Assembly: GCF_018717645.1 (NCBI RefSeq)
Contig: NZ_JAFLHG010000002.1
Location: 291,433 to 355,432 of the forward strand
DNA: 64,000 nt
DNA from: Microbacterium flavum
GTDB taxonomy: Bacteria; Actinomycetota; Actinomycetes; Actinomycetales; Microbacteriaceae
Reading direction: 5' to 3'
The position numbers and the translations under genes are program-made. Position 1 is the stretch's first letter; the number at the start of each line of letters is the position of its first letter. Below are positions 1 to 9,106 of this stretch, one piece after another. Under the pieces are notes generated by a model. That model did no database searches, was not told where the DNA came from, and saw only the letters and a list, made by a program, of their open reading frames with translations.

Positions 1-809
1 GCGCCGCGTCGGCCGCTGTGGCGTCCGCGCAGGCCGTGGGCATCGTGGTGGGGGTCGGGGTCATCGTCCTGCTCGGGCTCGGTGTCGTCACGGGCTACCT
101 CGCCCTCGCCGGATTCGTCCTCGCGACGGGTGTCGCGGCGGCGCTGGCGCTGCCCGACCCGCCCGCACCCGCGGCGTCCGCGCTCGCTCGCGAACCGCGG
201 ACTCTCGCCGAACGCCTCTCCGCGTTCCATGACCGCGACTTCGGCTGGCTGCTCTGGGGGCGGCTCACGGTCAACGTCGGCAACGCACTCGGCACGGGGC
301 TCCTGCTGTTCTTCCTGCTCTACGGGCTCCGGCGGGACCCTGGCGGCGCGGAGGACGACCTCCTGCTCCTCATCGTCGTGTACACCGTCTTCGTCGTCAT
401 CGCGTCGATCGGCGCGGGCCGGCTCTCCGACCGTTCCGGGCATCGGATCCGCCTCACGGTCGGGTCGGCGCTCGTGCAGGGTGCGGCGTCGCTCCTCATC
501 GCCGCTCTGCCCTCGTTCGAGACGACCCTCGTCGCCGCCGCCCTCCTCGGGGTCGGCTACGGGGCGTACATGTCGGTCGGGCTCGCCCTCGCCACCGATC
601 TGCTCCCCTCGGCCGAGGACAGCGCCCGCGACCTGGGGCTCGTCAACGTCTCGGCCGCCCTCGGTCAGCTCATCGGTCCGCTCCTGGGAGCGGGGCTCGT
701 CGCCCTCGTGGGCGGGTTCTGGCTCTTGTTCGTCGCTGGCGGGATGCTCTCGATCGTCGGAGGGCTCATGACCCTCGCGATCGGCGCGCGCCGTGCGTCA
801 GCGCGCTGA
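1..809 (+). CDS. MFS transporter, C-terminal part (runs off left edge)
   Basis: The frame is open from base 3, so the gene begins upstream of the window; about 268 residues are visible. The protein is very hydrophobic and shows about seven membrane segments. Between two of them lies GRLSDRSGHRIR, which matches the cytoplasmic loop motif (G-x-x-x-D-R-x-G-x-R) of the major facilitator superfamily. Family membership is fairly clear, but the substrate cannot be read from the sequence; drug or sugar efflux is equally possible. The last 12 bases overlap the end of the opposite-strand hydrolase gene. Confidence 0.8.
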   Translation, partial: AASAAVASAQAVGIVVGVGVIVLLGLGVVTGYLALAGFVLATGVAAALALPDPPAPAASALAREPRTLAERLSAFHDRDFGWLLWGRLTVNVGNALGTGLLLFFLLYGLRRDPGGAEDDLLLLIVVYTVFVVIASIGAGRLSDRSGHRIRLTVGSALVQGAASLLIAALPSFETTLVAAALLGVGYGAYMSVGLALATDLLPSAEDSARDLGLVNVSAALGQLIGPLLGAGLVALVGGFWLLFVAGGMLSIVGGLMTLAIGARRASAR

Positions 810-1538
810 CCCGCCGGATGCCCTGCCCGCCATCGTCGCGAGGGCGACGTCCAGCAGCGCATTGAACACGCGCGGTCGCATCGCGGTCACGAGGTGGCTC
901 GTGCGCGGGACGACGACGAGCTCCGCGTGCGGCACCAGGGAGACGAAGAGCCGTTCGTTCACGCGCAGCTGGTCGTACTGGCCGTTGATGAACCATGTGG
1001 GCACTTCGATCCGGCGCAGCGCCGCGAGCAGGTCGAGGATCGAGAGGCTGCGAAGCGCGGCATCCTGGGCGTCGTAGGCGTAGCCGCCGGCACCGAAGTC
1101 CGCGCGCGTCTCGTCGGGGAGTGTCCGGTCGAGAACCCACTCGGCGATCGGGAAGCCGCGACCCGGCAGCCGGTCGAACCCGCGCGCGAGCACGCGGTAC
1201 GTCGTGAGCGCCGCACCACGGGGGAGCGCGGTGCACGAGGCGCCGATGTAGGCATCGACCGGAGGCGGGTCCTCCGCACCGACATAGGCGGTGCAGAGAA
1301 GCCCTCCCATCGAGTGCCCCACGAGGAGGACCTCACCCGAGCGCGCCGCCGTCCGGACCGCGTCGTCGATCGTCGCCCAGGCGGTCTCGAGGGTGAACGT
1401 CTCGGCCATGCGCGTGCCATGGCCGGGGAGATCGACCGCGACCGCCGCGACGCCCCGATCCGCGAGGTGCGCGAGCTGCGAGCGCCACATCGTGGCGGAC
1501 GTGCGGATGCCGTGGACCATCACCACCGTCGTCGTCAC
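798..1538 (-). CDS. Alpha/beta hydrolase
   Basis: A 246-residue alpha/beta-hydrolase-fold protein. The N-terminal MVHGIRTSA supplies the HG oxyanion-hole motif, GHSMGG is the nucleophile elbow with the catalytic serine, and a His in TSHLVTAMRP near the C-terminus fits the third triad member. There is no signal peptide, so it is probably a cytoplasmic esterase or lipase-like enzyme of unknown substrate. I chose the GTG start at 1538 because a TAGGCT -10 hexamer ends exactly 6 nt upstream of it, which implies a leaderless mRNA. Its 3' end overlaps the convergent MFS gene by 12 bp. Confidence 0.85.
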   Translation of the reverse strand: MTTTVVMVHGIRTSATMWRSQLAHLADRGVAAVAVDLPGHGTRMAETFTLETAWATIDDAVRTAARSGEVLLVGHSMGGLLCTAYVGAEDPPPVDAYIGASCTALPRGAALTTYRVLARGFDRLPGRGFPIAEWVLDRTLPDETRADFGAGGYAYDAQDAALRSLSILDLLAALRRIEVPTWFINGQYDQLRVNERLFVSLVPHAELVVVPRTSHLVTAMRPRVFNALLDVALATMAGRASGGSAR

Positions 1539-1544
1539 CCTGCC

Positions 1545-1550
1545 AGCCTA
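1545..1550 (-). promoter_or_regulatory. -10 hexamer TAGGCT, leaderless promoter of hydrolase gene
   Basis: TAGGCT on the minus strand ends 6 nt before the GTG at 1538, so the transcript should begin at or next to the start codon. The same spacing recurs at many genes in this window. Confidence 0.55.
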
Positions 1551-1578
1551 CGCAGGGCGACGACGACGGTGGCGCGGC

Positions 1579-4500
1579 TCAGAAGAGCACGCGGACGCGT
1601 GTCGGGGTACTCGTCGATCCGGCGACCGTCGCGTCGTCCGAGGGGACGAAGGTCGCCGTGTAATCGTGCGTCCCGGCCTTGAGGCGGCCGAGCGTGTACG
1701 TCGCGATCCCGTAGCGCACCTTCGACGTCGCGACGATCGTGTCGCCTTCGCGGAAGACGACCACGCCGTCGGGGCGCGCTCCGTCCTCCTGGCGGACCGT
1801 GGCGACGAGGGTCGAGGGGACGAGGCGGTTGATGTGGATGGGGAGGATGGCGTGCAGGCGCGTCGTCGTCTGAATGAGGGCGACGGGCACCTCCACCTCG
1901 AGCGGCACCCGCACGGTGGTTCCGGACGCGGGGGCCGTGAGGGTGAGCTCCGCCGCCCCGGCCGGAACATCGGCCGGAAGCGTGACGCTCACCGTCGCCG
2001 CGCCGGCGCTCACGGGTACCTCTCCGAGCACGGTGTCGCCGAGCGCGACCTGCAGCGACGTGTTCTGCGGCGCGCCGCGGCTCGTCATGTCGAGGCCCGA
2101 CACCTGGAAGGCGACCGTCGTCCCGGCATCCACCGTCTCGGGCACGCCCGTCACCTGGACCGCCTGCTTCGCGAAGGACGGAGCGAGCGGCGAGTTATCG
2201 GCGATGTAGTCCATCCACGCCTCGTAGTCGAGGAGCCCGGTGTCGACGTAGTCCGTGCCCTGGGTGAACGCGCGGAAGTTGTCTCCGCCGCTGGCGAGGA
2301 AGGAGAACGTCCCGATCCGGTAGTTCGCGGCCGGGTCGATCGGCTTGCCGTCGACGGTCACGGACGTGATCCGCGCCCCTTCGGGGAGGCTCGCGTCGAA
2401 CGTGTAGGACACGTTGTCGGACAGGCCCAGCTGCAGGTAGGGGCGCTGCGGCACGCTGCCGTCCGCCGCCCGCTGCCACTGCTGCTCGAGGAGCGTCGTG
2501 AACTGGGCGCCCGTGAGGGTGACGAGCGCGAGCGTGTTGTTGAAGGGCAGCACCGCGTTCGCCTGCGAGAACGAGACGGTCCCGTCGGCGAGGCCGGGAA
2601 CGGCCGTCGCACCGAACTCCGCCTGCGTGTCCCACAGGTCGGCGCGGAGCCCGCCCGGATTCGTCACGCCGATCTGCGCACCGTTCGGCAGGGCCGACAG
2701 GCTGTCGCGCAGCATGTCGCCGACCGTGTTGCCGAGAGCAGACTCGCTCGCGCGGTCATCGCGTGACCCGCCGGTCCACACGCCGTTCACGAACGAGCCG
2801 CCCGCGAACGCTGTCGTGATGTCGCCCGACACCTCGCCGATCGCGGTGCTGCCGACCTCGGCGGCGGCCGCGAGGGCCTTCTTCACGATGGTGTCGACGG
2901 CCGCGACGCGGGGGTAGGTGCTGATGAGCTCCGCAGCGGGGGTGGTGGTGCGCTTGATGATCTGCTCGGTGTGGGCCTGGACGGTGCCGGAGGCGCCGTC
3001 GAGGGTGAGGGTGATCTTTCCGAGGTTGGCGCCGTAGGAGCCGGTCTGCACGACCGGGCGGGTGCGGTCGGTGCCGGGGATCGGTGCGGACCAGGAGTAC
3101 TCCTTGTGGGTGTGCCCGGTGAAGATCGCGCCGACGGCGGGGTCCGTGTCGTTGACGAGGTGGGCGAAGGGGCCGCCGGCGGCGAGCTCCTGGTCGAGGG
3201 TGGCGCCGTCGGGGGTGCCCGCCCCGGCGCCCTCGTGGTAGAGCGCGACGAGGACGTCGGCTTCGCCGTTGGCGGGGTCGCCGTCGCGCAGCTGCGCCGC
3301 GACGCGGTTGACAGCCTCGACGGGGTCGCCGAAGTCGAGGTCGGCGACGCCGGCGGGAGACACGAGGCTCGGGGTCTCCTCGGTGACGGCGCCGATCACG
3401 CCGACGGTGAGTCCGCCGGCATCGAGCAGCTGGTATTCGGGGAGGGCGGGTGTGGTGGTGCCCTTGGTGTACACGTTCGCGCCGAGCTGCGGATAGTCGG
3501 AGGCGTCGGTGACGCGTCCGGCGAGGTCGGCGAAGCCGCGGTCGAACTCGTGGTTGCCGACCGCGGAGGCCTGGAGCCCGAGGGCGTTCAGCACGTCGAT
3601 CGTGGGCTGGTCCTTCGCGACCGAGGAGGCGAACAGCGACGCGCCGATGTTGTCGCCGGCGGACAGGAACAGCACCGGCCCGGGAGCCTGCGCACGCTGC
3701 TGCTCGACGGTGCCCGCGAACGCGACGGTGTTCGCATCGATGCGACCGTGGAAGTCATTGATCCCCAGGAGGGTCAACTCCACCGGCGCCGCCTGCGCGG
3801 ACAGACCGACCAGGACCGGATCGTGGTCGCTCGAGCGATAGGCATCCGGCGCGTAGAACTCGGTGCCGTGCGAGCGGAAGCGGCTGTATTCGAGCGCGAC
3901 CGACTCGCCGGAGTTGATGTTCCAGACGTCTGCCCCGGTGGCGCGCTCCTTCGCGGGGCCGCTCAGGAGGATGTGGTCGAGTGATCCCGACAGCCCCTGG
4001 AAGCTGTACGAGGAGGACGGGACACCGAACGCCTGCGCGGCGTCGACATAGCCCGCCTGGTACAGGACCTCGAGCGGATCCTCCTGCGTGTAGGAGTTGA
4101 AGTCGCCCGCGAGAGCGACCGACGAGACGTCGCCGCGGATCTGCGTGACCCAGTCCCGCAGCGCGGTGGCCTGGCGCACACGCGACTCGGTGGAGGTGCC
4201 CTGCCCGTCGCCGGCGTCGGCGTCGCCCGGCCACGGACCGACCGAGCCCTTCGACTTGAAGTGGTTCACGACGAAGAGGAACGGCGCCCCGCCCTCGGCG
4301 GGTGCGAACGTCTGCGCGATCGGCTCGCGGGCGTTGCCGAACGCTTCTCCATCCTCGCTCTGGTCTCCCAGCGCACGGGAATCGCCGACGCGCTCGACGG
4401 CCGCGGTCCGGTAGATGATCGCGTTGGTGATGACGTCCTGCTCGGATGCCGGGGGAAGATCACCCGAGGAGGGGACGAAGGACCAGGTGCCCGCTCCGGC

Positions 4501-6354
4501 GGCGGCGTTGAGGGCGTCGACGAGCGTGGAGGTCGCCTCGTCGGTCGCCTCGCCCAGCGCAGCGGAGTTCTCGATCTCCATGAGGCCGACGACGTCGGCG
4601 TCCAGCGCGCCTATCGCCGCCACGATCTTCGCCTGCTGGCGTGCGAGGTCCGCCGCGTCCCAGGCCCCGCGCTGCGGGCAGCCGTCGCGGACGGTGACGC
4701 CGTCGCCGAGGCGGTCGCGGTAGGGGACGCACGTGGCCGTGTCGGTGCCCAGCGTCGTGAAGTAGTTGAGGACGTTGAACGAGGCGAGCCGGACGTCGCC
4801 ACCGACCGCGTCGGGAGCGGCCGTGCGCGGGTCGGCGAAGGCGACCTCGTCGGTCCCGGTGCCGTCGCCCGCGAGCGGAGCGGTCGGGTTGAGCTTCCAC
4901 GAGCCGTTCCGCCAGTCGACGATCACCGGCGCGGTGAAGGTGACGGATGCCCCGACCACGATCGGCTCGGTGAGCGAGACGTACGCGGGGGTGAGGGCGC
5001 TGTTCGCGCCCGTCAGGTAGTTGATGCTCGTGCCGTCGTCGAGGGTCACCGCGCGCGCCGCGTTGTCGGCTGCGACCGCGGACGCCTCCGCCGATCCGGG
5101 GCGTGCGGCATCCGTCGGCTGGCGCAGCGGGGTGGTGCCCGCGGCGAGGCCGACCTCGCCGTACTGGTTCGTCGAGTAGGTGTTCGAGACGGTGAAATCG
5201 CCCTGCGGTGCGACCAGCATCGACTCCAGGCTCTCGCGCTGCGCGGCATCCGCCGGCCAGCCGACGGTGGCGGGCTCGGGGGCCGGCTGGGCGTCGATGC
5301 GCTGTGCGGCACCGGCGGCCACCGTGATCTCGGTCAGGCCGTTCCACTCGGAGACGGTGCCGGTCACACGCACCGTGTCGCCGGGTGCGACCTCCGCGAC
5401 CGCGCCGGGCGCGTGCACGAAGAGCGCGTCGGATGCCGGGTGGGCGGCGAGGTCGAGAGCCCCGCCGGTGCCCGAGGTCTGGATGACGTAGCCGTCGAAC
5501 CCGCCGGTGGGGTAGTGAGCCGTCACGACGCCCTCGGTGGTGACCGTCTGGCCGGCGTACGGAGAGGCGTCCCCGGTTCCCTGCACCTCGGCGATCGCAA
5601 GGACCGTCGGGTCGGTCGGATCTGTGGGATCGGTGGGATCGGTCGGGTCTGTGGGATCGGTCGGGTCCGTGGGATCGGTCGGGTCGACGGCGAGTCCGGT
5701 GGGTGTCGGCGTCCCGGCCGTGAAGTCGGCGGCGTTGTCGCCGGTGTTGGCGAATGACGCGCCGCGCGCCACACTCGTCGCATTGCCCGTCCCCGGAGCG
5801 GGCGCGGCGCCGGCGAAGTGGGTCGCACCTCCCCAGCCCACGAAGTCGATGACCTGCGGCAGAGAGGTCAGCCCGGACGCGCCGCTGAGCGCGGTCTGGT
5901 CGGAGACGAGGGCGACCTTCCCCTGCGAGCTGGACAGGGCGATCGCCCCGTCGACGTCGGCGGTGAACCCGGGGAGCGAGGTGTTCGCGCCCGTCGCCTC
6001 GCCGATCAGCACCTGGCCGCCGGCGGGCACCGTGATGCCGGTCAGCGGAGTGACCTGCCACGACCCGCCGGTCGCCGAGGCGTATTGCACGCTGTACGCG
6101 GAGAGATCCACGGCGGCATCCGAGACGTTCGCCAGCTCGATGAAGTCGCGGGCGAGGGGTGCTCCCGTGTTGCCGCCTCCGCCGTAGACCTCGGAGATCA
6201 CGACCGGCGCGTCGGAGGAGACCGCCGCCTGGGCCGCAGGGGCGAAGACAGCGCTCGCCGCGACGGTGGCCAGCGCCGTCGCGATCGTCAGGGCGCTGCG
6301 CGGCTGCCGGCGGCGCGACGGGGAAGGGGCCTGGGACGGGTGCGCGTGCGTCAC
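1579..6354 (-). CDS. Secreted ExeM/NucH-type nuclease fused to 5'-nucleotidase
   Basis: A 1591-residue exported multidomain enzyme, predicted to degrade extracellular DNA and strip phosphate from the nucleotides. In order: signal peptide (1 to about 45, ending AQA-AV), a lamin-tail domain (about 50-190), a linker of nine DPT units (224-250), an OB-like region, an endonuclease/exonuclease/phosphatase domain (about 520-850; SFNVLNYF, AGDFNSY, SSDHDPVLV), a metallophosphatase domain (from about 860; NDFHGR, GNHEFDRG, GHTHKEY), a 5'-nucleotidase C-domain (NPGGLRADL near 1233) and a C-terminal Ig-like domain. There is no LPXTG or membrane anchor, so it is probably released or loosely wall-bound. 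The GTG at 6354 is chosen because GGAGAG lies 6 nt upstream and a signal peptide follows directly; the frame stays open further upstream without signal-like sequence. Confidence 0.9.
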   Translation of the reverse strand: MTHAHPSQAPSPSRRRQPRSALTIATALATVAASAVFAPAAQAAVSSDAPVVISEVYGGGGNTGAPLARDFIELANVSDAAVDLSAYSVQYASATGGSWQVTPLTGITVPAGGQVLIGEATGANTSLPGFTADVDGAIALSSSQGKVALVSDQTALSGASGLTSLPQVIDFVGWGGATHFAGAAPAPGTGNATSVARGASFANTGDNAADFTAGTPTPTGLAVDPTDPTDPTDPTDPTDPTDPTDPTDPTVLAIAEVQGTGDASPYAGQTVTTEGVVTAHYPTGGFDGYVIQTSGTGGALDLAAHPASDALFVHAPGAVAEVAPGDTVRVTGTVSEWNGLTEITVAAGAAQRIDAQPAPEPATVGWPADAAQRESLESMLVAPQGDFTVSNTYSTNQYGEVGLAAGTTPLRQPTDAARPGSAEASAVAADNAARAVTLDDGTSINYLTGANSALTPAYVSLTEPIVVGASVTFTAPVIVDWRNGSWKLNPTAPLAGDGTGTDEVAFADPRTAAPDAVGGDVRLASFNVLNYFTTLGTDTATCVPYRDRLGDGVTVRDGCPQRGAWDAADLARQQAKIVAAIGALDADVVGLMEIENSAALGEATDEATSTLVDALNAAAGAGTWSFVPSSGDLPPASEQDVITNAIIYRTAAVERVGDSRALGDQSEDGEAFGNAREPIAQTFAPAEGGAPFLFVVNHFKSKGSVGPWPGDADAGDGQGTSTESRVRQATALRDWVTQIRGDVSSVALAGDFNSYTQEDPLEVLYQAGYVDAAQAFGVPSSSYSFQGLSGSLDHILLSGPAKERATGADVWNINSGESVALEYSRFRSHGTEFYAPDAYRSSDHDPVLVGLSAQAAPVELTLLGINDFHGRIDANTVAFAGTVEQQRAQAPGPVLFLSAGDNIGASLFASSVAKDQPTIDVLNALGLQASAVGNHEFDRGFADLAGRVTDASDYPQLGANVYTKGTTTPALPEYQLLDAGGLTVGVIGAVTEETPSLVSPAGVADLDFGDPVEAVNRVAAQLRDGDPANGEADVLVALYHEGAGAGTPDGATLDQELAAGGPFAHLVNDTDPAVGAIFTGHTHKEYSWSAPIPGTDRTRPVVQTGSYGANLGKITLTLDGASGTVQAHTEQIIKRTTTPAAELISTYPRVAAVDTIVKKALAAAAEVGSTAIGEVSGDITTAFAGGSFVNGVWTGGSRDDRASESALGNTVGDMLRDSLSALPNGAQIGVTNPGGLRADLWDTQAEFGATAVPGLADGTVSFSQANAVLPFNNTLALVTLTGAQFTTLLEQQWQRAADGSVPQRPYLQLGLSDNVSYTFDASLPEGARITSVTVDGKPIDPAANYRIGTFSFLASGGDNFRAFTQGTDYVDTGLLDYEAWMDYIADNSPLAPSFAKQAVQVTGVPETVDAGTTVAFQVSGLDMTSRGAPQNTSLQVALGDTVLGEVPVSAGAATVSVTLPADVPAGAAELTLTAPASGTTVRVPLEVEVPVALIQTTTRLHAILPIHINRLVPSTLVATVRQEDGARPDGVVVFREGDTIVATSKVRYGIATYTLGRLKAGTHDYTATFVPSDDATVAGSTSTPTRVRVLF
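5605..5685 (-). repeat. Nine tandem DPT codons triplets (9-bp unit) inside the nuclease gene
   Basis: Nine copies of a 9-bp unit read GAY-CCN-ACN and encode (Asp-Pro-Thr)9. Third positions differ between units (CCG/CCC, ACC/ACG/ACA). This looks like an older, codon-diversified linker, with an embedded 18-bp higher-order alternation. It is a protein linker repeat, not a CRISPR. Confidence 0.9.
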
Positions 6355-6586
6355 GATGATCTCTCCGAGGCGGTCCGCGCACGACTGGGGGGTTCGCGCA
6401 GACGTCGGCCGCCAGATTGAGCATTCTTCGTCACACAGCCGCGTGGCAAGTAACAGAACGGTTAATTCTTTCTCATCGGGCGGATCGCTGGCGTGTCGGT
6501 GGCTGGCAGCGTTAGAGTGCGCGACACCCGCCCGCCGAGGACGTCCCGCCGTTCGCACGGCCGCGCGCCGGTAGACTCGGACCGAC
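6355..6586. promoter_or_regulatory. Divergent intergenic region nuclease/lepA
   Basis: This 232-bp region separates the two divergent genes. It is relatively AT-rich around 6460-6475 (GGTTAATTCTTTCTC). The lepA side carries TAGACT at 6572-6577, nine bases before the ATG at 6587, with no Shine-Dalgarno between. On the nuclease side, GGAGAG (6361-6366) is the ribosome binding site. TTGCCA with AAGAAT about 15-17 nt downstream, both on the minus strand, is a weak promoter candidate. I see no clear operator. Confidence 0.45.
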
Positions 6587-8434
6587 ATGTCACCCCGCGC
6601 CCTGAAGCCTCTCGAGCCGTCTGCGACCCCTCCCGAGCTGATCCGCAACTTCTGCATCATCGCCCATATCGACCACGGCAAGTCCACCCTGGCCGACCGC
6701 ATGCTGCAGATCACCGGCGTGGTCAGCGACCGGGACATGCGCGCCCAGTACCTCGACCGCATGGACATCGAGCGCGAGCGCGGAATCACGATCAAGTCGC
6801 AGGCCGTGCGGATGCCGTGGGCGACGGGCACGGGCGCCACCTACGCGCTGAACATGATCGACACGCCCGGACACGTCGACTTCACCTATGAGGTCAGCCG
6901 GTCGCTCGCCGCGTGCGAAGGGGCGATCCTCCTCGTCGACGCCGCGCAGGGCATCGAGGCCCAGACCCTCGCGAACCTCTACCTCGCGCTCGAGAACGAT
7001 CTGCAGATCATTCCGGTGCTCAACAAGATCGACCTCCCCGCCGCGGATCCCGAGAAGTACGCGGCCGAGCTGGCGAATCTCATCGGCGGCTCGCCCGATG
7101 ACGTGCTGCGCGTCTCGGGGAAGACCGGCATGGGCGTCGAGGAGCTGCTCGACCGCATCGTGGAGCAGATCCCTGCGCCCGTCGGCGACCCCGCCGCCCC
7201 CGCCCGCGCCATGATCTTCGACTCCGTGTACGACTCGTATCGCGGCGTGGTCACCTACGTCCGGATGGTGGACGGCAAGCTCGAGCCGCGCGAGCGCATC
7301 CAGATGATGTCGACCCGCGCCAAGCACGACCTCCTCGAGATCGGCGTGTCGAGCCCGGAGCCGATCCCCACGCGCGGCCTCGGCGTCGGCGAGGTCGGCT
7401 ACCTCATCACCGGGGTGAAGGACGTGCGCCAGTCCAAGGTCGGCGACACGATCACCAACGAGCGCAAGCCCGCATCCAACGCCCTCCCCGGGTACACCGA
7501 CCCGAAGCCGATGGTCTTCTCGGGCATCTACCCGATCGACGGCAGCGACTACGCGGACCTCCGCGAGGCCCTCGACAAGCTGAAGCTGTCGGATGCCTCC
7601 CTGCAGTACGAGCCGGAGACGTCGGTCGCCCTGGGCTTCGGCTTCCGCTGCGGCTTCCTCGGCCTGCTCCACCTCGAGATCATCACCGAGCGCCTCTCCC
7701 GCGAGTTCGGGCTGGACCTCATCACGACGGCGCCCAGCGTCACGTACGAGGTCACGACCGACACGGGTGAGACCGTCGTCGTGACGAACCCCAGCGAGTA
7801 CCCCGACGGCCGCGTCGCCTCCGTCTCAGAGCCGGTCGTGAAGGTCGGCATCCTGCTGCCGAAGGACTACGTCGGCACGGTGATGGAGCTCTGCCAGCAG
7901 CGTCGCGGGACACTCCTGGGCATGGACTACCTGTCCGAGGACCGGGTGGAGCTGCGCTACAACATGCCGCTCGGCGAGATCGTCTTCGACTTCTTCGATC
8001 ACCTCAAGTCGAAGACGCAGGGCTACGCGTCCCTCGACTACGAGCCCGCCGGATCGCAGGAGGCCGATCTCGTGAAGGTCGACATCCTGCTGCAGGGCGA
8101 GAAGGTGGATGCCTTCTCCTCGATCGTCCACCGGGAGAAGGCCTACGGCTACGGCACGATGATGACGGAGCGCCTGCGCAAGCTCATCCCGCGTCAGCAG
8201 TTCGAGGTGCCCATCCAGGCGGCGATCGGGGCGCGCATCATCGCGCGCGAGAACATCCGCGCCATCCGCAAGGACGTCCTCGCCAAGTGCTACGGCGGTG
8301 ACATCACCCGCAAGCGCAAGCTCCTCGAGAAGCAGAAAGAGGGAAAGAAGCGCATGAAGATGGTCGGTCGGGTCGAGGTGCCGCAGGAGGCGTTCATCGC
8401 CGCGCTGTCCGGCGACGTCGAGACCAAGAAGTAG
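6587..8434 (+). CDS. lepA: Elongation factor 4 (LepA), ribosomal back-translocase GTPase
   Basis: A 615-residue translational GTPase, full length for the LepA family. G-motifs are AHIDHGKST (residues 26-34), DTPGHVDF and [10 protein letters not shown], followed by EF-G-like domains and the LepA-specific basic C-terminus ([18 protein letters not shown]). It acts on stalled or mistranslocated ribosomes. Start ATG at 6587; a TAGACT -10 hexamer just upstream and the lack of a Shine-Dalgarno point to a leaderless or near-leaderless message. The downstream DUF1990 gene has its own promoter-like hexamer. Confidence 0.98.
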   Translation: MSPRALKPLEPSATPPELIRNFCIIAHIDHGKSTLADRMLQITGVVSDRDMRAQYLDRMDIERERGITIKSQAVRMPWATGTGATYALNMIDTPGHVDFTYEVSRSLAACEGAILLVDAAQGIEAQTLANLYLALENDLQIIPVLNKIDLPAADPEKYAAELANLIGGSPDDVLRVSGKTGMGVEELLDRIVEQIPAPVGDPAAPARAMIFDSVYDSYRGVVTYVRMVDGKLEPRERIQMMSTRAKHDLLEIGVSSPEPIPTRGLGVGEVGYLITGVKDVRQSKVGDTITNERKPASNALPGYTDPKPMVFSGIYPIDGSDYADLREALDKLKLSDASLQYEPETSVALGFGFRCGFLGLLHLEIITERLSREFGLDLITTAPSVTYEVTTDTGETVVVTNPSEYPDGRVASVSEPVVKVGILLPKDYVGTVMELCQQRRGTLLGMDYLSEDRVELRYNMPLGEIVFDFFDHLKSKTQGYASLDYEPAGSQEADLVKVDILLQGEKVDAFSSIVHREKAYGYGTMMTERLRKLIPRQQFEVPIQAAIGARIIARENIRAIRKDVLAKCYGGDITRKRKLLEKQKEGKKRMKMVGRVEVPQEAFIAALSGDVETKK

Positions 8435-8455
8435 CCCCCGGTTAGGGTGGGACCC

Positions 8456-9106
8456 ATGCGTCGCGGGAACTTCCAGGATGGCACGGTCGACTACGCCGCT
8501 GTCGGGGCGACGGGTGCTCCGGACCTCATGGGCTATCCGCCCGAGCACAGCATCCCGGCCGAGGCGTCGTGGCGGCTGGGGAGCGGAGAGAGCCGCTTCG
8601 AGACATCCGCCGACGCCCTGCTGTCGTGGTCGGCGCTGCGCGGATCCGGCCTCGAGATCACGGATGTGCGCCCCGCCGCCGGCCCGATGTACTCGGGCGT
8701 CGGCTTCGACGACGAGGGCGCGCCGGTCGCGCCGAGCAGGCTCGAGACCGAGCAGCGATTCGACGCCGACGGGACGCCGTACGTCGCGGCCGGCACGACG
8801 ATCCGCGTCCGCGGTCGGATCAAGGGGATGAACGCCGACGGCGAGCTGCGGGTCATCTCCGCCGTCGAGGAGCCGCGACGTGTCGGGTTCACCCTCGGGA
8901 CCGTCGGCGGGTCGGTCGTCAGCGGCGAGGAGTCCTTCGCGATCGAGTGGGACGAGAGCGACGAGGTCCGCTTCGTCGTGCGTGCGTTCGACCGTCCCAC
9001 CGCGCTGGCCTACCGTCTCCTCCCGCCGCTCGTCAGACGGCGACGTCGCGAGCTCTTCCAGGGGTATCTGCGCGCGATCTCGCCGCTGTACTCCACCTCG
9101 GCCTGA
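8456..9106 (+). CDS. DUF1990 family protein
   Basis: A 216-residue protein recognisable as DUF1990 from the N-terminal pattern VDYAAVGATGAPDL..YPP and the C-terminal RLLPPLVRRRRRELFQGYL. Function is unknown and no catalytic motif is evident. An in-frame GTG at 8447 is possible, but TAGGGT (8443-8448) overlaps it and ends 7 nt before the ATG at 8456, so the ATG is the likely leaderless start. The stop codon overlaps the hemW start (TGATG), suggesting translational coupling. Confidence 0.85.
   Translation: MRRGNFQDGTVDYAAVGATGAPDLMGYPPEHSIPAEASWRLGSGESRFETSADALLSWSALRGSGLEITDVRPAAGPMYSGVGFDDEGAPVAPSRLETEQRFDADGTPYVAAGTTIRVRGRIKGMNADGELRVISAVEEPRRVGFTLGTVGGSVVSGEESFAIEWDESDEVRFVVRAFDRPTALAYRLLPPLVRRRRRELFQGYLRAISPLYSTSA

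Noticed and set aside
5605..5685. CRISPR-like or mini-satellite array
   Set aside because: The units are a contiguous 9-bp coding repeat without spacers and encode (DPT)9 in frame.
6355..6586. PHO box upstream of the nuclease gene
   Set aside because: GTTCTG/GTTACT-like words are present but do not form the spaced direct repeats required for a convincing PhoP site.
6355..6840. Upstream extension of the nuclease gene to an earlier start
   Set aside because: The extension overlaps lepA and its promoter, has no conserved sequence, and the signal peptide with a good ribosome site begins at 6354.
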